Below, one piece after another: positions 1 through 8,588 of a stretch of DNA of 64,000 nt. The position numbers were made by a program, and so were the translations under genes. The stretch is taken from contig NZ_JARXYR010000001.1 of the NCBI RefSeq assembly GCF_029893635.1, positions 496,001-560,000 on the forward strand, in the 5' to 3' direction. Positions within the stretch are counted from its first letter, which is position 1; the number at the start of each line of letters is the position of its first letter. The DNA comes from Variovorax sp. TBS-050B (GTDB taxonomy: Bacteria; Pseudomonadota; Gammaproteobacteria; Burkholderiales; Burkholderiaceae_C). Below the pieces are notes generated by a model. The model made no database searches. It saw only the letters and a program-made list of their open reading frames with translations, and had not been told where the DNA came from.

Positions 1-104
1 ACCTCGAGGAAGGCCCTGCGGTGTGGCGCGTCGCGATCGTCAAGGTGCCTTCCTTCGAGCCCCATGGCAGCGGGCATTGCTGCGGCGGCTGCGGCGGCGC
101 ATGA
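1..104 (+). CDS. C-terminal end of a DUF2249-type protein (partial)
   Basis: The frame read from base 3 stays open to a TGA at 102-104 and gives 33 residues; the gene begins before the window. Residues 1-10 (LEEGPAVWRV) resemble the conserved end of DUF2249 proteins, small domains often found beside hemerythrins and NO-related genes. The tail is His/Cys/Gly-rich (GHCCGGCGG), which could bind a metal, but that is inference. It ends 34 bases before norB in the same direction, so it is probably the preceding gene of the same operon. With only the end visible, the family call is moderate. Confidence 0.55.
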   Translation, partial: LEEGPAVWRVAIVKVPSFEPHGSGHCCGGCGGA

Positions 105-138
105 GCGCCGTGACGGTCCCACGAGCAAGGAATCTGCA

Positions 139-2445
139 ATGAGCAACAACAAAGGGCTGTGGCGCTGGCTGGCCTTCATCTTCGTGCTGTCGTTCGGCGC
201 GCTCGGCTACCTGGGCGTGCAGATCTACCTGGCGGCGCCGCCGATGCCCGCCTCCGTCGTCGCGACCGATGGCGAGGTGGTCTTCACCGGCGCGCAGGTC
301 CGCCAGGGTCAGCGGGTCTGGCTGGCGTCCGGCGGCCAGCAGCTGGGCTCCGTCTGGGGCCACGGCAGCTACGTCGCGCCCGACTGGTCCGCCGACTGGC
401 TGCACCGCGAGGCGGTGGCGCTCGGGCATCTGCACGCCCGGGCCTACCGGAAGGCGCCCGCCGCGCTGACCCCCGCCGAGCGCGGCGCGCTCGACGCGAC
501 CGTGCGCGACGAGATGCGCCGCAACACCTACGACGGCGCGAGCGGCGCCATCACCGTTTCGGCGACGCGCGCGCGGGCCATCCGCGAGGTGGCGTCGCAC
601 TACGATGCGCTGTTCGGCCGCGAGCCGGCGGTCGCTAAGCTGCGCGAACAGTACGCGATGACGCCCGACACGCTGCCCGCGCCCGAGGACCGGCAGGCGC
701 TCGCCGCCTTCTTCTTCTGGTCCGCCTGGGCCGCCGCCACCGACCGCCCCGGCGAAACCGGCCTGAGCTACACCAGCAACTGGCCGCATGAACCGCTGGT
801 CGGCAACACCATGACCAGCGCCGCGGCCGTGTGGTCGATGGTCAGCATCGTGCTGCTGCTGGCGGCCATCGCGGCCATGCTCTGGCTGCACGGCAGCCGC
901 AGGCACGAGGCCGAGGCCGTGCCGCCCGCGGCCGATCCGCTGCTCGGCGCGGTGGCGACGCCCTCGATGAAGGCGACGCGCAAGTACTTCTTCGCGGTGA
1001 TCGGGCTGATGCTGCTGCAGATCGCCATGGGCGTGGTCACGGCGCACTATGCGGTCGAGGGGCAGTCGTTCTTCGGCCTGCCGCTGGCCGAGCTGCTGCC
1101 TTACGTGGTCGGCCGCACGATCCACACCCAGGTCGGCATCTTCTGGATCGCCACGGCCTGGCTGGCCACCGGCCTCTACATCGCGCCGCTGCTGTCCGGC
1201 CGCGAGCCCCGGCTGCAGAAGCTGGGCGTGGACCTGCTGTTCTGGGCGCTGATCGCGATCGTGGTCGGCTCCACGCTGACCGGATGGCTCGGCACGCTGC
1301 AGCACCGCGGCGTGGACTTCTCGTTCTGGCTCGGCAACCAGGGCCTGGAGTACACCAGCATGGGCCGCGTGTGGCAGGTGCTGCTGTTCGCGGGCCTGCT
1401 GTTCTGGGTCTTCCTGCTCGGCCGCGCGCTCTGGCCCGCGCTGACCCGGCCTTCGGAATCGCGCGGCCTGATCGCGATGGTGTTCCTGTCGGCCACCTGC
1501 ATCGGCGGCTTCTACGCCACCTCGCTCGCCTGGGGGCAGCACACCCACTACGCGATGGTCGAGTACTGGCGCTGGTGGCTGGTCCACCTCTGGGTCGAAG
1601 GCTTCTTCGAGGTCTTCGCGACCGCGGTCGTCGCGCTCCTCTTCAGCCGCCTGGGCCTGGTGCGCACCGAGAGCGCGAACCGCGCGATCATCGCGGAGAC
1701 CATCGTGTTCCTGTTCGGCGGCATCCTCGGCACGCTGCACCATCTCTACTTCACCGGCACGCCGACCTCGGTGATCGCCGTCGGCGCGGTGTTCTCGGCG
1801 CTCGAGGTGGTGCCGCTGACGCTGATCGGCCTCGAGGCGCTGCAGACCTACCGGCGCGCGCGGGCCATGCCCTGGCTCGCGGCCTACCGCTGGCCGGTCA
1901 TGTGCTTCGTCGCGGTGGGCTTCTGGAACACCATCGGCGCGGGCCTGCTCGGCTTCGCGATCAATCCGCCTGCGGCGCTGTACTACGTGCAGGGCCTGAA
2001 CATGACGCCCGCGCACGGCCATGCCGCGCTCTTCGGCGTCTACGGCATGCTGGGCATCGGCCTGATGCTGTTCTGCCTGCGCGGCCTGTATGCGCGCCAG
2101 CTGCATGCCGACGCGCTGCTCCGGCCGGCGTTCTGGAGCCTCAACATCGGGCTCGCGATGATGGTGTTCCTCTCGCTGCTGCCGGCCGGCATCTACCAGG
2201 CCTGGGCGAGCGTCACGCAGGGCCTCTGGTATGCCCGCTCGGCCGAGATCGTGCATTCGCGCGTGATGGAGACCCTGGTCTGGATGCGCGTGCCCGGCGA
2301 CCTCGTCTTCGCCGCCGGTGCGGTGCTCCTGGCCGGCTATGCGCTGCGCCTGCTGCGCCGGCCGACCGTGCTGCAGGCGGCGGCGGGCACCCTCGCGCCC
2401 GCCGCCGGCAGCGCCGCGGCCGCGGCCCATGCCGCGGGGCGCTGA
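139..2445 (+). CDS. norB: Quinol-dependent nitric oxide reductase (qNor)
   Basis: Single-subunit NO reductase (norZ type) reducing 2 NO to N2O with quinol electrons at the cytoplasmic membrane. The 768-residue product has the qNor N-terminal extension (a helix near residues 10-35, then a periplasmic domain to about 230) and a haem-copper-oxidase-like 12-helix core. Visible ligand motifs are HTQVGIFW (His about 329), HLWVEGFFEVFA (His about 483 with following glutamates, FeB site), GTLHHLYFTG and PAHGHAALFG. The ATG at 139 is chosen because AAGGA lies just upstream and MSNNKGLWRW is a normal qNor start; earlier in-frame starts overlap the preceding gene. Followed after 24 bases by nsrR, so the NO sensor is co-encoded with the NO-removing enzyme. 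Confidence 0.95.
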   Translation: MSNNKGLWRWLAFIFVLSFGALGYLGVQIYLAAPPMPASVVATDGEVVFTGAQVRQGQRVWLASGGQQLGSVWGHGSYVAPDWSADWLHREAVALGHLHARAYRKAPAALTPAERGALDATVRDEMRRNTYDGASGAITVSATRARAIREVASHYDALFGREPAVAKLREQYAMTPDTLPAPEDRQALAAFFFWSAWAAATDRPGETGLSYTSNWPHEPLVGNTMTSAAAVWSMVSIVLLLAAIAAMLWLHGSRRHEAEAVPPAADPLLGAVATPSMKATRKYFFAVIGLMLLQIAMGVVTAHYAVEGQSFFGLPLAELLPYVVGRTIHTQVGIFWIATAWLATGLYIAPLLSGREPRLQKLGVDLLFWALIAIVVGSTLTGWLGTLQHRGVDFSFWLGNQGLEYTSMGRVWQVLLFAGLLFWVFLLGRALWPALTRPSESRGLIAMVFLSATCIGGFYATSLAWGQHTHYAMVEYWRWWLVHLWVEGFFEVFATAVVALLFSRLGLVRTESANRAIIAETIVFLFGGILGTLHHLYFTGTPTSVIAVGAVFSALEVVPLTLIGLEALQTYRRARAMPWLAAYRWPVMCFVAVGFWNTIGAGLLGFAINPPAALYYVQGLNMTPAHGHAALFGVYGMLGIGLMLFCLRGLYARQLHADALLRPAFWSLNIGLAMMVFLSLLPAGIYQAWASVTQGLWYARSAEIVHSRVMETLVWMRVPGDLVFAAGAVLLAGYALRLLRRPTVLQAAAGTLAPAAGSAAAAAHAAGR

Positions 2446-2469
2446 GGCCGGCGCAACGGGCGAGCGGCC

Positions 2470-2937
2470 ATGAAGCTCACTGCCTTCACCGACTACAGCC
2501 TGCGGGTGCTGATCTACCTGGGCGCCGAGCCGCGCCGGCGCGCCACCATCGGCGAGATCGCCGCCGCCTTCGCCGTGTCGGAGAACCACCTGACCAAGGT
2601 GGTCCATGCGCTCGGCAGGCAGGGCTGGCTGGTCAACGTCCGCGGCAAGGGCGGCGGGCTGTCGCTCGCGAAGCCGCCCGAAGCGATCGTGATCGGCGAG
2701 GTCGTGCGCCACACCGAGGCGAGCGACATCGTGGCCTGCTTCGGCGCCGGCGCCGGCGAATGCCCGATCGAGGGCCTGTGCCGCCTGCGCGGCGTGCTCG
2801 CCGAAGCCGCGGCGGCCTTCCATGCGGTGCTGCAGCGCTACACGCTCGCGGACCTGGTGCGCAACCGCGAGGCGCTCTCCACGGTTCTCTTCGCGGGCGC
2901 CGCGCCGCCGCGCGGCATCGGACGGCGTGCCCCATGA
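2470..2937 (+). CDS. nsrR: NO-sensing Rrf2-family repressor NsrR
   Basis: Fe-S cluster transcription repressor that releases DNA when NO attacks its cluster. The 155-residue protein has an N-terminal winged helix (MKLTAFTDYSLRVLIYLG, then SENHLTKVVHALG) and three conserved cysteines, C90, C98 and C104, spaced as in NsrR; D8, a cluster ligand in some NsrR proteins, is present. Its position directly after the qNor gene is classic. Known NsrR targets include NO reductase and hemerythrins. No clear 11-1-11 NsrR palindrome is visible in the 34 bases before norB; the true promoter may lie upstream of the window. Its stop overlaps the next ATG (ATGA). Confidence 0.92.
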   Translation: MKLTAFTDYSLRVLIYLGAEPRRRATIGEIAAAFAVSENHLTKVVHALGRQGWLVNVRGKGGGLSLAKPPEAIVIGEVVRHTEASDIVACFGAGAGECPIEGLCRLRGVLAEAAAAFHAVLQRYTLADLVRNREALSTVLFAGAAPPRGIGRRAP

Positions 2938-3302
2938 ACACGCGCCTTCCATCGCCCCAGCCGGCGCCTGCCGCGCCCGCGCCCTTTCCCTACGACGGGC
3001 CGCCCGCGCTGCGCGCGCCCATCGCGGCCGCGCTCGCGCGCGTGGTCGACCCCGAGGTGGCCCTCAACATCGTCGACGTCGGCCTGGTCTACGGCGTCGC
3101 GGTCGACGACGAGGTGGTGCATGTCCGTCTCACCATGACCTCCGCGACCTGCCCCGTGATCGATCTCATCCTCGAGGACGCCGAACGCGAGCTCGACCGG
3201 GTCGTGCCGCCCGCGCTGCGCATCTGCACGGAGCTGGTGTGGACGCCGCCGTGGACCCCCGAGCGCATGAGCGGCGAAGCCAAGCGGATCATGGGATGGT
3301 GA
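2934..3302 (+). CDS. DUF59/MIP18-family metal-sulfur cluster assembly factor
   Basis: A 122-residue protein of the DUF59 (SufT/PaaD-like) family, which helps insert or mature Fe-S clusters. A proline/alanine-rich lead of about 25 residues precedes the domain (VDPEVALNIVDVGLVYGVAV, then TMTSATCPV with the conserved cysteine). The end, TPPWTPERMSGEAKRIMGW, is typical of the family. It starts in an ATGA overlap with nsrR and its end overlaps the next gene by 7 bases, so it is translationally coupled. In an operon with NsrR it plausibly maintains or repairs clusters damaged by NO; that role is inferred. Confidence 0.85.
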   Translation: MNTRLPSPQPAPAAPAPFPYDGPPALRAPIAAALARVVDPEVALNIVDVGLVYGVAVDDEVVHVRLTMTSATCPVIDLILEDAERELDRVVPPALRICTELVWTPPWTPERMSGEAKRIMGW

Positions 3303-4456
3303 GCGCCGTGCACCCCGCCGGCCGCACGCAGCGCCGGTCGCCGGCCACGCCCGTGCGGATCGCCGCGCGCGCGCTGCTCGGCGCGCTCGCGATCCTGTCG
3401 CTGCTGTCGGGCATCGCCGGCGGTCTCTGGCGCGCGGGCATCGCGCTGCCGGACGGGCGCGCCTTTCCCTGGGCCGGGCAGTGGCTGCTGGCCCATGCGG
3501 CGCTGATGATCTGCGGCTTCTTCGGCACCGTGATCGGCATCGAGCGCGCGGTGGCGCTCCGGCATCGCGCGGCCTTCCTCGCGCCGCTCGCATCGGGCGC
3601 GGGCGCGCTGTGCCTGGCGCTGGGACAGCAGGCGCTCGGCGCATGGCTCTGCGTGGTGGCGGCGGCCTGCTTCCTGGCCGTCGGCGTGGTGGTCGTACGG
3701 CGCCAGGCCGCCCCGCACACCTTCCTGCTGCTGGTGGGCGCCCTCGCCTGGGCCGTCGGCAGCCTGCTGTTCGCACAGGGCCGTGCGGGCCATGCCGTCC
3801 TGCCCTGGTGGTTCGCCTTTCTCGTCCTCACCATCGCCGCCGAGCGCCTCGAGATGACGCGCCTCATGAAGCGGCGGCCGGGCGCGGCCGCCGCGCTCCA
3901 CGCGGTGCTCGCGCTGCTGCTGCTGGGCGCGGCGTGGTCGGGCGCGGCACCGCGCGGCGGGGGGCTGGCCTACGGCGCGGCGCTCGCGCTGCTGGCCGCG
4001 TGGCTCGCGGTCTTCGACGTCGCCCGGCGCACGGTGCGCACCCACGGGCTGGCCCGCTACATGGCGGTGTGCCTGCTCGGCGGCTACGCCTGGCTCGGCG
4101 TCGCCGGCGTCGCCTGGGCCGCCACCGCGCTCGGATGGCCGGCGCGCGACGTCGCGCTGCATGCGCTCGGCCTCGGTTTCGTCGTCGGCATGGTCATGGG
4201 CCACGCGCCGGTCGTGCTGCCGGCCGTCGCACGGGTCAAGCTCGCGTTCGGCAACTTCTTCTACCTGGCGCCCGCCGCGTTGCACCTCTCGCTGCTGCTG
4301 CGCTTCGCAGCGGGCGCCTTCAGTCAGCCGTTGCACGCCGCCGGCGCAGCCGGCAACGCGGCAACCCTGGGCTTCTTCGCCGCCACGCTGGCCGGCGCGG
4401 CCCTGGCGTGGCGCTGGCGCCATGGCACCGCAGGTGCCGGAAAGACCCCCCGATGA
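3296..4456 (+). CDS. Multi-pass membrane protein of the NO cluster
   Basis: A 386-residue, very hydrophobic protein with roughly 10-12 predicted membrane segments. No catalytic motif is recognised. A conserved-looking segment, GLGFVVGMVMGHAPVVLPAV (about residues 295-315), and His/Tyr-containing helices recall NnrS-like haem/copper membrane proteins, and it sits directly before a clear NnrS, so a diverged NnrS relative is my best guess. The ATG at 3296 overlaps the DUF59 stop by 7 bases; the stop overlaps the NnrS start (ATGA at 4453). It belongs to the operon norB-nsrR-DUF59-this-nnrS. Function unknown. Confidence 0.75.
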   Translation: MVSAVHPAGRTQRRSPATPVRIAARALLGALAILSLLSGIAGGLWRAGIALPDGRAFPWAGQWLLAHAALMICGFFGTVIGIERAVALRHRAAFLAPLASGAGALCLALGQQALGAWLCVVAAACFLAVGVVVVRRQAAPHTFLLLVGALAWAVGSLLFAQGRAGHAVLPWWFAFLVLTIAAERLEMTRLMKRRPGAAAALHAVLALLLLGAAWSGAAPRGGGLAYGAALALLAAWLAVFDVARRTVRTHGLARYMAVCLLGGYAWLGVAGVAWAATALGWPARDVALHALGLGFVVGMVMGHAPVVLPAVARVKLAFGNFFYLAPAALHLSLLLRFAAGAFSQPLHAAGAAGNAATLGFFAATLAGAALAWRWRHGTAGAGKTPR

Positions 4457-5649
4457 TCCCCCTCGAAGCACACCCTTCCGCCCGTCCGTCCGCCGCCGCG
4501 GCGCCCGCCTTCGCGCTCTGGCAGCTCGGCTTCCGTCCCTTCTATCTGCTCGCGAGCGCCTTCGCGGCGCTGTCGGTGGCCCTGTGGGCCATGCAGTTCG
4601 CCGGCTGGATGCCGCGGGCCTATCTGCAGGGGCCGCTCTGGCATGCGCACGAAATGCTGTTCGGCTTCACGCTGGCGGTGATCGTCGGCTTCCTCTTCAC
4701 CGCCGGGCGCAACTGGTCCGGGCGTCCGACGCCGACGGGCCTGCCGCTCGCCGCGCTGGCGGCGCTCTGGGTCGCCGGGCGGGTGCTGGTGCTCACGCCC
4801 TTCGCCTGGACCGCCGCGCTCGTGAACGCGGCCTTTCCGCTCGCATGCGCGGTGGGGCTGGGCATGGCGCTCGTGGGCGCGCGCAACCGACGCAACTATT
4901 TCTTCATCGGGCTGCTGCTGATGCTCTCGGCGGCCACCCTCGCCTTCCACCTGTCCGCGCTCGGCGTGATCCGCACGCCGGCCTGGATCGGCATCCAGCT
5001 CGCGCTCGACATCCTGCTGTTCATCCTCGCGGTGATGGGTGGCCGGGTGATTCCGATGTTCACCAACAACGGCATCACGGGCGCCGATGCGAAGCGGCAG
5101 CCCTGGCTGGAGAAGACCAGCCTGGCGCTCGTGCTCGCGCTGCTGGCGGCCGATGCCGCGGACCTGCCGGCCGCCATCACCGGCGCCATCGCGCTGGCGG
5201 CGGCGCTGGCCCATGCCGCGCGCTGGCTGCTCTGGCAGCCGTGGAAGAGCGCGCGCAACACGCTCGTGCTGGTGCTGCACCTGGCCTACGCGTGGGTGCC
5301 GCTGCACCTCGCGCTGCGGCTGCTGTCGCTCGGCGGCTGGGCCGCGCCGTCGCTGGCCACCCATGCGCTCACGGTGGGCGCGGCGGGCGGTCTCATCATC
5401 GGGATGATGGTCCGCACCGCGCGGGGCCACACGGCGCGGGTGCTGCGCGCCGACCGGGTCGACACCGCCTGCTTCGTGCTGGTGCTGCTCGCGGCGGTCG
5501 TGCGGGTGCTGCTGCCGCTCGTGGCCCCGTCGCAGACCCTCGCCGCGGTGCTGGCGTCGGCGGCCTTCTGGAGCCTCGGCTTCGGGCTCTATGCGCTGCG
5601 CTACGCGCCGGTTCTCACCCGGCCCCGGCTGGACGGCAAGCCGGGCTGA
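4453..5649 (+). CDS. nnrS: NnrS family haem-copper membrane protein
   Basis: NnrS proteins are 12-helix membrane proteins linked to protection from NO stress during denitrification. The 398-residue product shows the family signatures FRPFYLLASAFAALSV near residue 25, GPLWHAHEMLFGFTLAVIVGFLFTA near 60-85, and GGRVIPMFTNNG near 195-210, with conserved histidines suited to haem or copper binding. It starts in an ATGA overlap with the preceding membrane-protein gene and ends the operon. Its last 35 bases overlap, tail to tail, the hemerythrin gene on the other strand. A second, more distant NnrS-like protein occurs at 24818-26089. Confidence 0.92.
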   Translation: MIPLEAHPSARPSAAAAPAFALWQLGFRPFYLLASAFAALSVALWAMQFAGWMPRAYLQGPLWHAHEMLFGFTLAVIVGFLFTAGRNWSGRPTPTGLPLAALAALWVAGRVLVLTPFAWTAALVNAAFPLACAVGLGMALVGARNRRNYFFIGLLLMLSAATLAFHLSALGVIRTPAWIGIQLALDILLFILAVMGGRVIPMFTNNGITGADAKRQPWLEKTSLALVLALLAADAADLPAAITGAIALAAALAHAARWLLWQPWKSARNTLVLVLHLAYAWVPLHLALRLLSLGGWAAPSLATHALTVGAAGGLIIGMMVRTARGHTARVLRADRVDTACFVLVLLAAVVRVLLPLVAPSQTLAAVLASAAFWSLGFGLYALRYAPVLTRPRLDGKPG

Positions 5650-6058
5650 GGCGGCCCGCATTCGCGGGTGCGAAGCGCATGCCGCGCAGGTGCAGGGCGA
5701 GCGCCGCGTCCATCGACTGGACATGCTTCTGGTGCCAGTCCCGGAGTTGGCGCGCCATCTCCCGCACATGCGCCACGTCGCCGCGCGCGGCGCGCAGCGC
5801 GCCCTCGCGCATCACTTCGAGCACCACGCGGTGCTGGACCATGTGCTCCTTGCCCGAGGAAAAACCGGTCGTGCGCATCCAGACGTCCTCGCGCGCGAAG
5901 CGCTCGTCGGTGAACGCCACCAGTTCGTCCCACGCGGTGCGCAGCCGCGCGTCGTCCGACGCGTCGACGCGCGCGAGAAGCCCCAGGAAGTCCCTGCAGG
6001 CGTGGTCCATGAACGGCAGCTCCAGCGCCAGTGCACCGAAGCGTTGCAGGGCGGCCAT
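5615..6058 (-). CDS. Bacteriohemerythrin-type hemerythrin-domain protein
   Basis: A 147-residue hemerythrin fold that should carry a non-haem diiron site binding O2 or NO. Candidate ligands are H19, E57, H72 and H76 in EHMVQHRVVLEVM, then H109, H112 and D117 in WHQKHVQSMD. The start is supported by AAGGAG at 6064-6069 on the minus strand, five bases before the ATG. An FNR-like palindrome at 6113-6126 lies at the class II position for this gene. The gene runs tail to tail into nnrS. Hemerythrins are repeatedly found in NO-detoxification regulons; NO scavenging or repair of Fe-S centres is the likely role, by inference. Confidence 0.85.
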   Translation of the reverse strand: MAALQRFGALALELPFMDHACRDFLGLLARVDASDDARLRTAWDELVAFTDERFAREDVWMRTTGFSSGKEHMVQHRVVLEVMREGALRAARGDVAHVREMARQLRDWHQKHVQSMDAALALHLRGMRFAPANAGRLSPACRPAGAG

Positions 6059-6112
6059 GCGATCTCCTTGGATGATGAAGACCCGAGGCTAGCGGGCCGG
6101 GGATCGCGCACG

Positions 6113-6126
6113 TTGATGTGGCTCAA
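6113..6126 (-). promoter_or_regulatory. FNR-like box for the hemerythrin gene
   Basis: TTGATGTGGCTCAA, an FNR-family palindrome with one half-site mismatch. Its centre is 28.5 bases upstream of a -10-like TAGCCT (6086-6091, minus strand), placing the box near -41.5 of the hemerythrin transcript, the class II activator position. Confidence 0.7.
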
Positions 6127-6179
6127 CGCTGGTGCGGATGGATGGCGCCGCGGCCTCCCCGCGTGGCCTCGCAGCCCCG

Positions 6180-6779
6180 TCAGGGCCGGTGATTCCACAT
6201 CAGCACCAGGTTCACCACCACGGCCGACACCACGGAATGGAGCACGCGCTGCGGCTCGACCACCGCGAACGCCGCGGCGACGATCGCCGCGTCGCAGGCC
6301 AGCTGCACGGCGCCCGCATTCCATCCGCGGCGCCGCTGCAGGAACAGCGCCAGCACGCCGAAGCCGCCGAGGCTCGCGCCATGGCGGAACAGCACCAGCA
6401 GGCCGACGCCGATCAGCAGGCCGCCGGCCACCGCCGCGAAGAGCGGATGCGCGGCATGCACGCTGAGCGCGCGCCCGATGCCCTCCACGCCGAGCGACAG
6501 GCCGGCCGCGACGATCAGGGTCCTGCAGGTGAAGCGCGTGCCGAACGCCCGCCATGCGAACGCGACGAAGGGCAGGTTGACCACGGCGAGGGTCCAGCCG
6601 AGCGGCCAGCCGGTCGCATAGGCGGTCAGGAAGGCGAGCCCCGGGAGTCCGCCGGTCAGCAGCCCGGCGCTGCGGAGCACCGCAAGCCCGAGGCCCACCA
6701 GCAGGATCGCGGTTCCGAAGCCCTGCGCGTCGTCCAGCAGCGCATGCGGCCTCGCGGGGCGGACGGGCGATGCGGTCAT
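6180..6779 (-). CDS. YitT-family integral membrane protein
   Basis: A 199-residue protein with about five or six membrane helices, similar in layout to the YitT/DUF161 family. It has the glycine-rich pattern GLLTGGLPGLAFLTAYATG after the first helix and FRHGASLGGFGVLALFLQRR near residue 140; the GASLGGFGVLA segment is characteristic of the family. Function of the family is unsettled. I chose the ATG at 6779 (MTASPVRPARPH); an in-frame start 36 bases upstream would overlap the preceding osmC gene. It follows osmC by only 7 bases and is probably the last gene of the nitronate monooxygenase-osmC-yitT operon. Confidence 0.8.
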   Translation of the reverse strand: MTASPVRPARPHALLDDAQGFGTAILLVGLGLAVLRSAGLLTGGLPGLAFLTAYATGWPLGWTLAVVNLPFVAFAWRAFGTRFTCRTLIVAAGLSLGVEGIGRALSVHAAHPLFAAVAGGLLIGVGLLVLFRHGASLGGFGVLALFLQRRRGWNAGAVQLACDAAIVAAAFAVVEPQRVLHSVVSAVVVNLVLMWNHRP

Positions 6780-6786
6780 GGCATCG

Positions 6787-7236
6787 CTAGCCGCGCAGCA
6801 ACACGCCGTCGGCATCGCGCACGCGAACCGTCACGGGAATCGCGGCGCGCACGCTCTGGGTCACGACGCAGAAGTCCTCGTACTGCGCCAGCGCGCGCTC
6901 CAGCAGCCGCAGCCGCGCCGCGGGCACGCCGAGGTTCAGCGTCACGTCGATGCCCGACATCCGCAGGCGGCCGGCCTCGTTGGGGCGCAAGGTCGCGTCG
7001 ACGCAGGCACGCATCGGCACGTCCTCGTTCCTGAACTTGCGCAGTGCGAAGGCGAGGCTGGCCGACAGGCAGTTCGCCACCGCGGCCATGAGCAGCCGCT
7101 CGGAGTCGGGGCCGCCCGCGCGCCCGAGCGGCGGCGTGGCATCGGTGAGCAGGTGCTGCACGCCGGCGAGGCCGAAGTCGATCCTGAACCGGTAGCCGTC
7201 CTCGCGGGCCAGCTGCACGATGCCCACCTGTTCCAT
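6787..7236 (-). CDS. OsmC-family thiol peroxidase-like protein
   Basis: A 149-residue OsmC/Ohr-fold protein. Both conserved cysteines of the family are present: C56 in ANCLSASLAFALRK and C123 in YEDFCVVTQSV, with the usual region of about 65 residues between them. Members reduce organic or lipid hydroperoxides, though many OsmC-like proteins are uncharacterised. A strong ribosome site (GAAGGAG) precedes the ATG at 7236. It lies 21 bases after the nitronate monooxygenase gene on the same strand, so it is probably cotranscribed and controlled by the FNR box at 8617-8630. Confidence 0.88.
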   Translation of the reverse strand: MEQVGIVQLAREDGYRFRIDFGLAGVQHLLTDATPPLGRAGGPDSERLLMAAVANCLSASLAFALRKFRNEDVPMRACVDATLRPNEAGRLRMSGIDVTLNLGVPAARLRLLERALAQYEDFCVVTQSVRAAIPVTVRVRDADGVLLRG

Positions 7237-7257
7237 GCTTCTTCTCCTTCGGCGCGA

Positions 7258-8535
7258 TCAGGCTGCGAGCGCGGCGTCGGCGGGCCGGGTCAGCAGCCGC
7301 GCCATCAGCTCCCGCACGCTGCGGATCTGCGCGCCGAAGGGCAGCTCGCCGACGCCGCGGAAGAACAGGCCCTTCTTCACGTCCCCGCGCAGCGCGGCGG
7401 CGAGCTGGGTGTCGATGCAGAACTGGCCCCAGGTGGCGAAGCCGTCGCGCAGTCCGCATTGCGCCAGGCAGTCGAAGGCGAGCGTGCAGCGCGGCTTGAC
7501 GTGCGCGACGCCCTGGAGCTTGGGCTCGGCCTTCAGGTAGCCCTTGAGCCACCGCGTCGCCACCGCGCGCGCGGGCAGCCCCGCCACGCTGGTGAACTCG
7601 ACCAGGTCCTCGTCGCGCGCCTCGGCCAGCACCTGCTTGAAGCCGTCGTGCGCATCGCATTCCTGCGTCACCGCGAAGGGGGTGCCGAGCTGCACGCCGG
7701 AAGCGCCGAGCGCCTGCAGCCGCGCGATGTCCTCGAAACGGCGGATGCCGCCGGCCGCGATCAGCGGGATCTGCTTCTCGATGCCCGCGGCGCGCAGGAA
7801 CGCGAGCGTCTGCGGGATCACGTTCTCGAAATCGAAGCGCGGATCGCCGAGGTCCGCGATCTTCGCCGCGCCCAGGTGGCCGCCCGCCAGGCGCGGATGT
7901 TCGATCACGATCGCGTCGGGCAGGCGCTTGCGGCGCTCCCACTTGCGCACCAGCAGCTGCACGCCGCGCGCATCCGACAGGATCGGCACCAGCAGCGCAT
8001 CGGGATGGTCCTGCGCGAGTTCCGGCAGGTCGAGCGGCAGGCCGGCACCGACCACCACCGCGTCGATGCCGCATTCGAGCGCACGCGTGACCGAGGGCGC
8101 GTACTCGCCCACCGCGCGCATCACGTTGATTGCGAGCAGGCCGCGTCCGCCGGAACGCTGGCGCGCGGCCGCGATCTCGCGCGCGAGCGCCTCCAGGTTG
8201 GCCGCGTTGATGTCCTCCTTCGCCTGCCGCGTCGCGGCCTCGCCGGGCGCCAGGTCGCGGGTGCGTGCCATCAGGTCCGGATGGTGGCGGCGCAGGTCGA
8301 CCGACGAGATCGTCCCCATCGCGCCGAGCGCGGCCACGCTGCCCGCGAGCCGGTTCGCCGACACGCCGACGCCCATGCCGCCCTGCACCACGGGCAGCAG
8401 CGTCCGTGCGCCCAGCCGCAGCGGCGCAAGGCCGCTCCGGGCCAGCAGGGCCATCAGTTGCGCGGCGTTCCCGGCGGCGTCCGGCACGGGGGCGAGGGGA
8501 TCGGTGGAAGCGATGGAGGGGTCTTCGGGAGTCAT
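7258..8535 (-). CDS. Nitronate monooxygenase family FMN protein
   Basis: A 425-residue TIM-barrel flavoprotein of the nitronate monooxygenase/2-nitropropane dioxygenase group. Visible features are the FMN-binding start PVVQGGMGVGVSANRLAGS (about residues 48-66), VVVGAGLPLDLPEL, the HPRLAGGHLGA segment, and IAAGGIRRFEDIARLQALGASG with LGTPFA near residue 300, the phosphate-binding part. Such enzymes oxidise alkyl nitronates with O2; some relatives reduce quinones. The ATG at 8535 is chosen; an in-frame ATG at 8556 is possible and neither has a clear ribosome site. First gene of an operon with osmC and yitT, apparently FNR-controlled and divergent from narK1. Confidence 0.85.
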   Translation of the reverse strand: MTPEDPSIASTDPLAPVPDAAGNAAQLMALLARSGLAPLRLGARTLLPVVQGGMGVGVSANRLAGSVAALGAMGTISSVDLRRHHPDLMARTRDLAPGEAATRQAKEDINAANLEALAREIAAARQRSGGRGLLAINVMRAVGEYAPSVTRALECGIDAVVVGAGLPLDLPELAQDHPDALLVPILSDARGVQLLVRKWERRKRLPDAIVIEHPRLAGGHLGAAKIADLGDPRFDFENVIPQTLAFLRAAGIEKQIPLIAAGGIRRFEDIARLQALGASGVQLGTPFAVTQECDAHDGFKQVLAEARDEDLVEFTSVAGLPARAVATRWLKGYLKAEPKLQGVAHVKPRCTLAFDCLAQCGLRDGFATWGQFCIDTQLAAALRGDVKKGLFFRGVGELPFGAQIRSVRELMARLLTRPADAALAA

Positions 8536-8588
8536 GGCGGACGCGGCAGGGCACATGCGCGCCGCACTGCATTGGTTGGAATCCCCGC

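Noticed and set aside
105..138. NsrR operator before norB
   Set aside because: The 34 bases contain no convincing 11-1-11 palindrome, and the operon promoter probably lies upstream of the window.
40..2952. 970-residue minus-strand open frame opposite norB and nsrR
   Set aside because: Composition is arginine/glutamate/alanine-rich and lacks any domain. It is the GC-driven antisense shadow of clearly recognisable qNor and NsrR genes.
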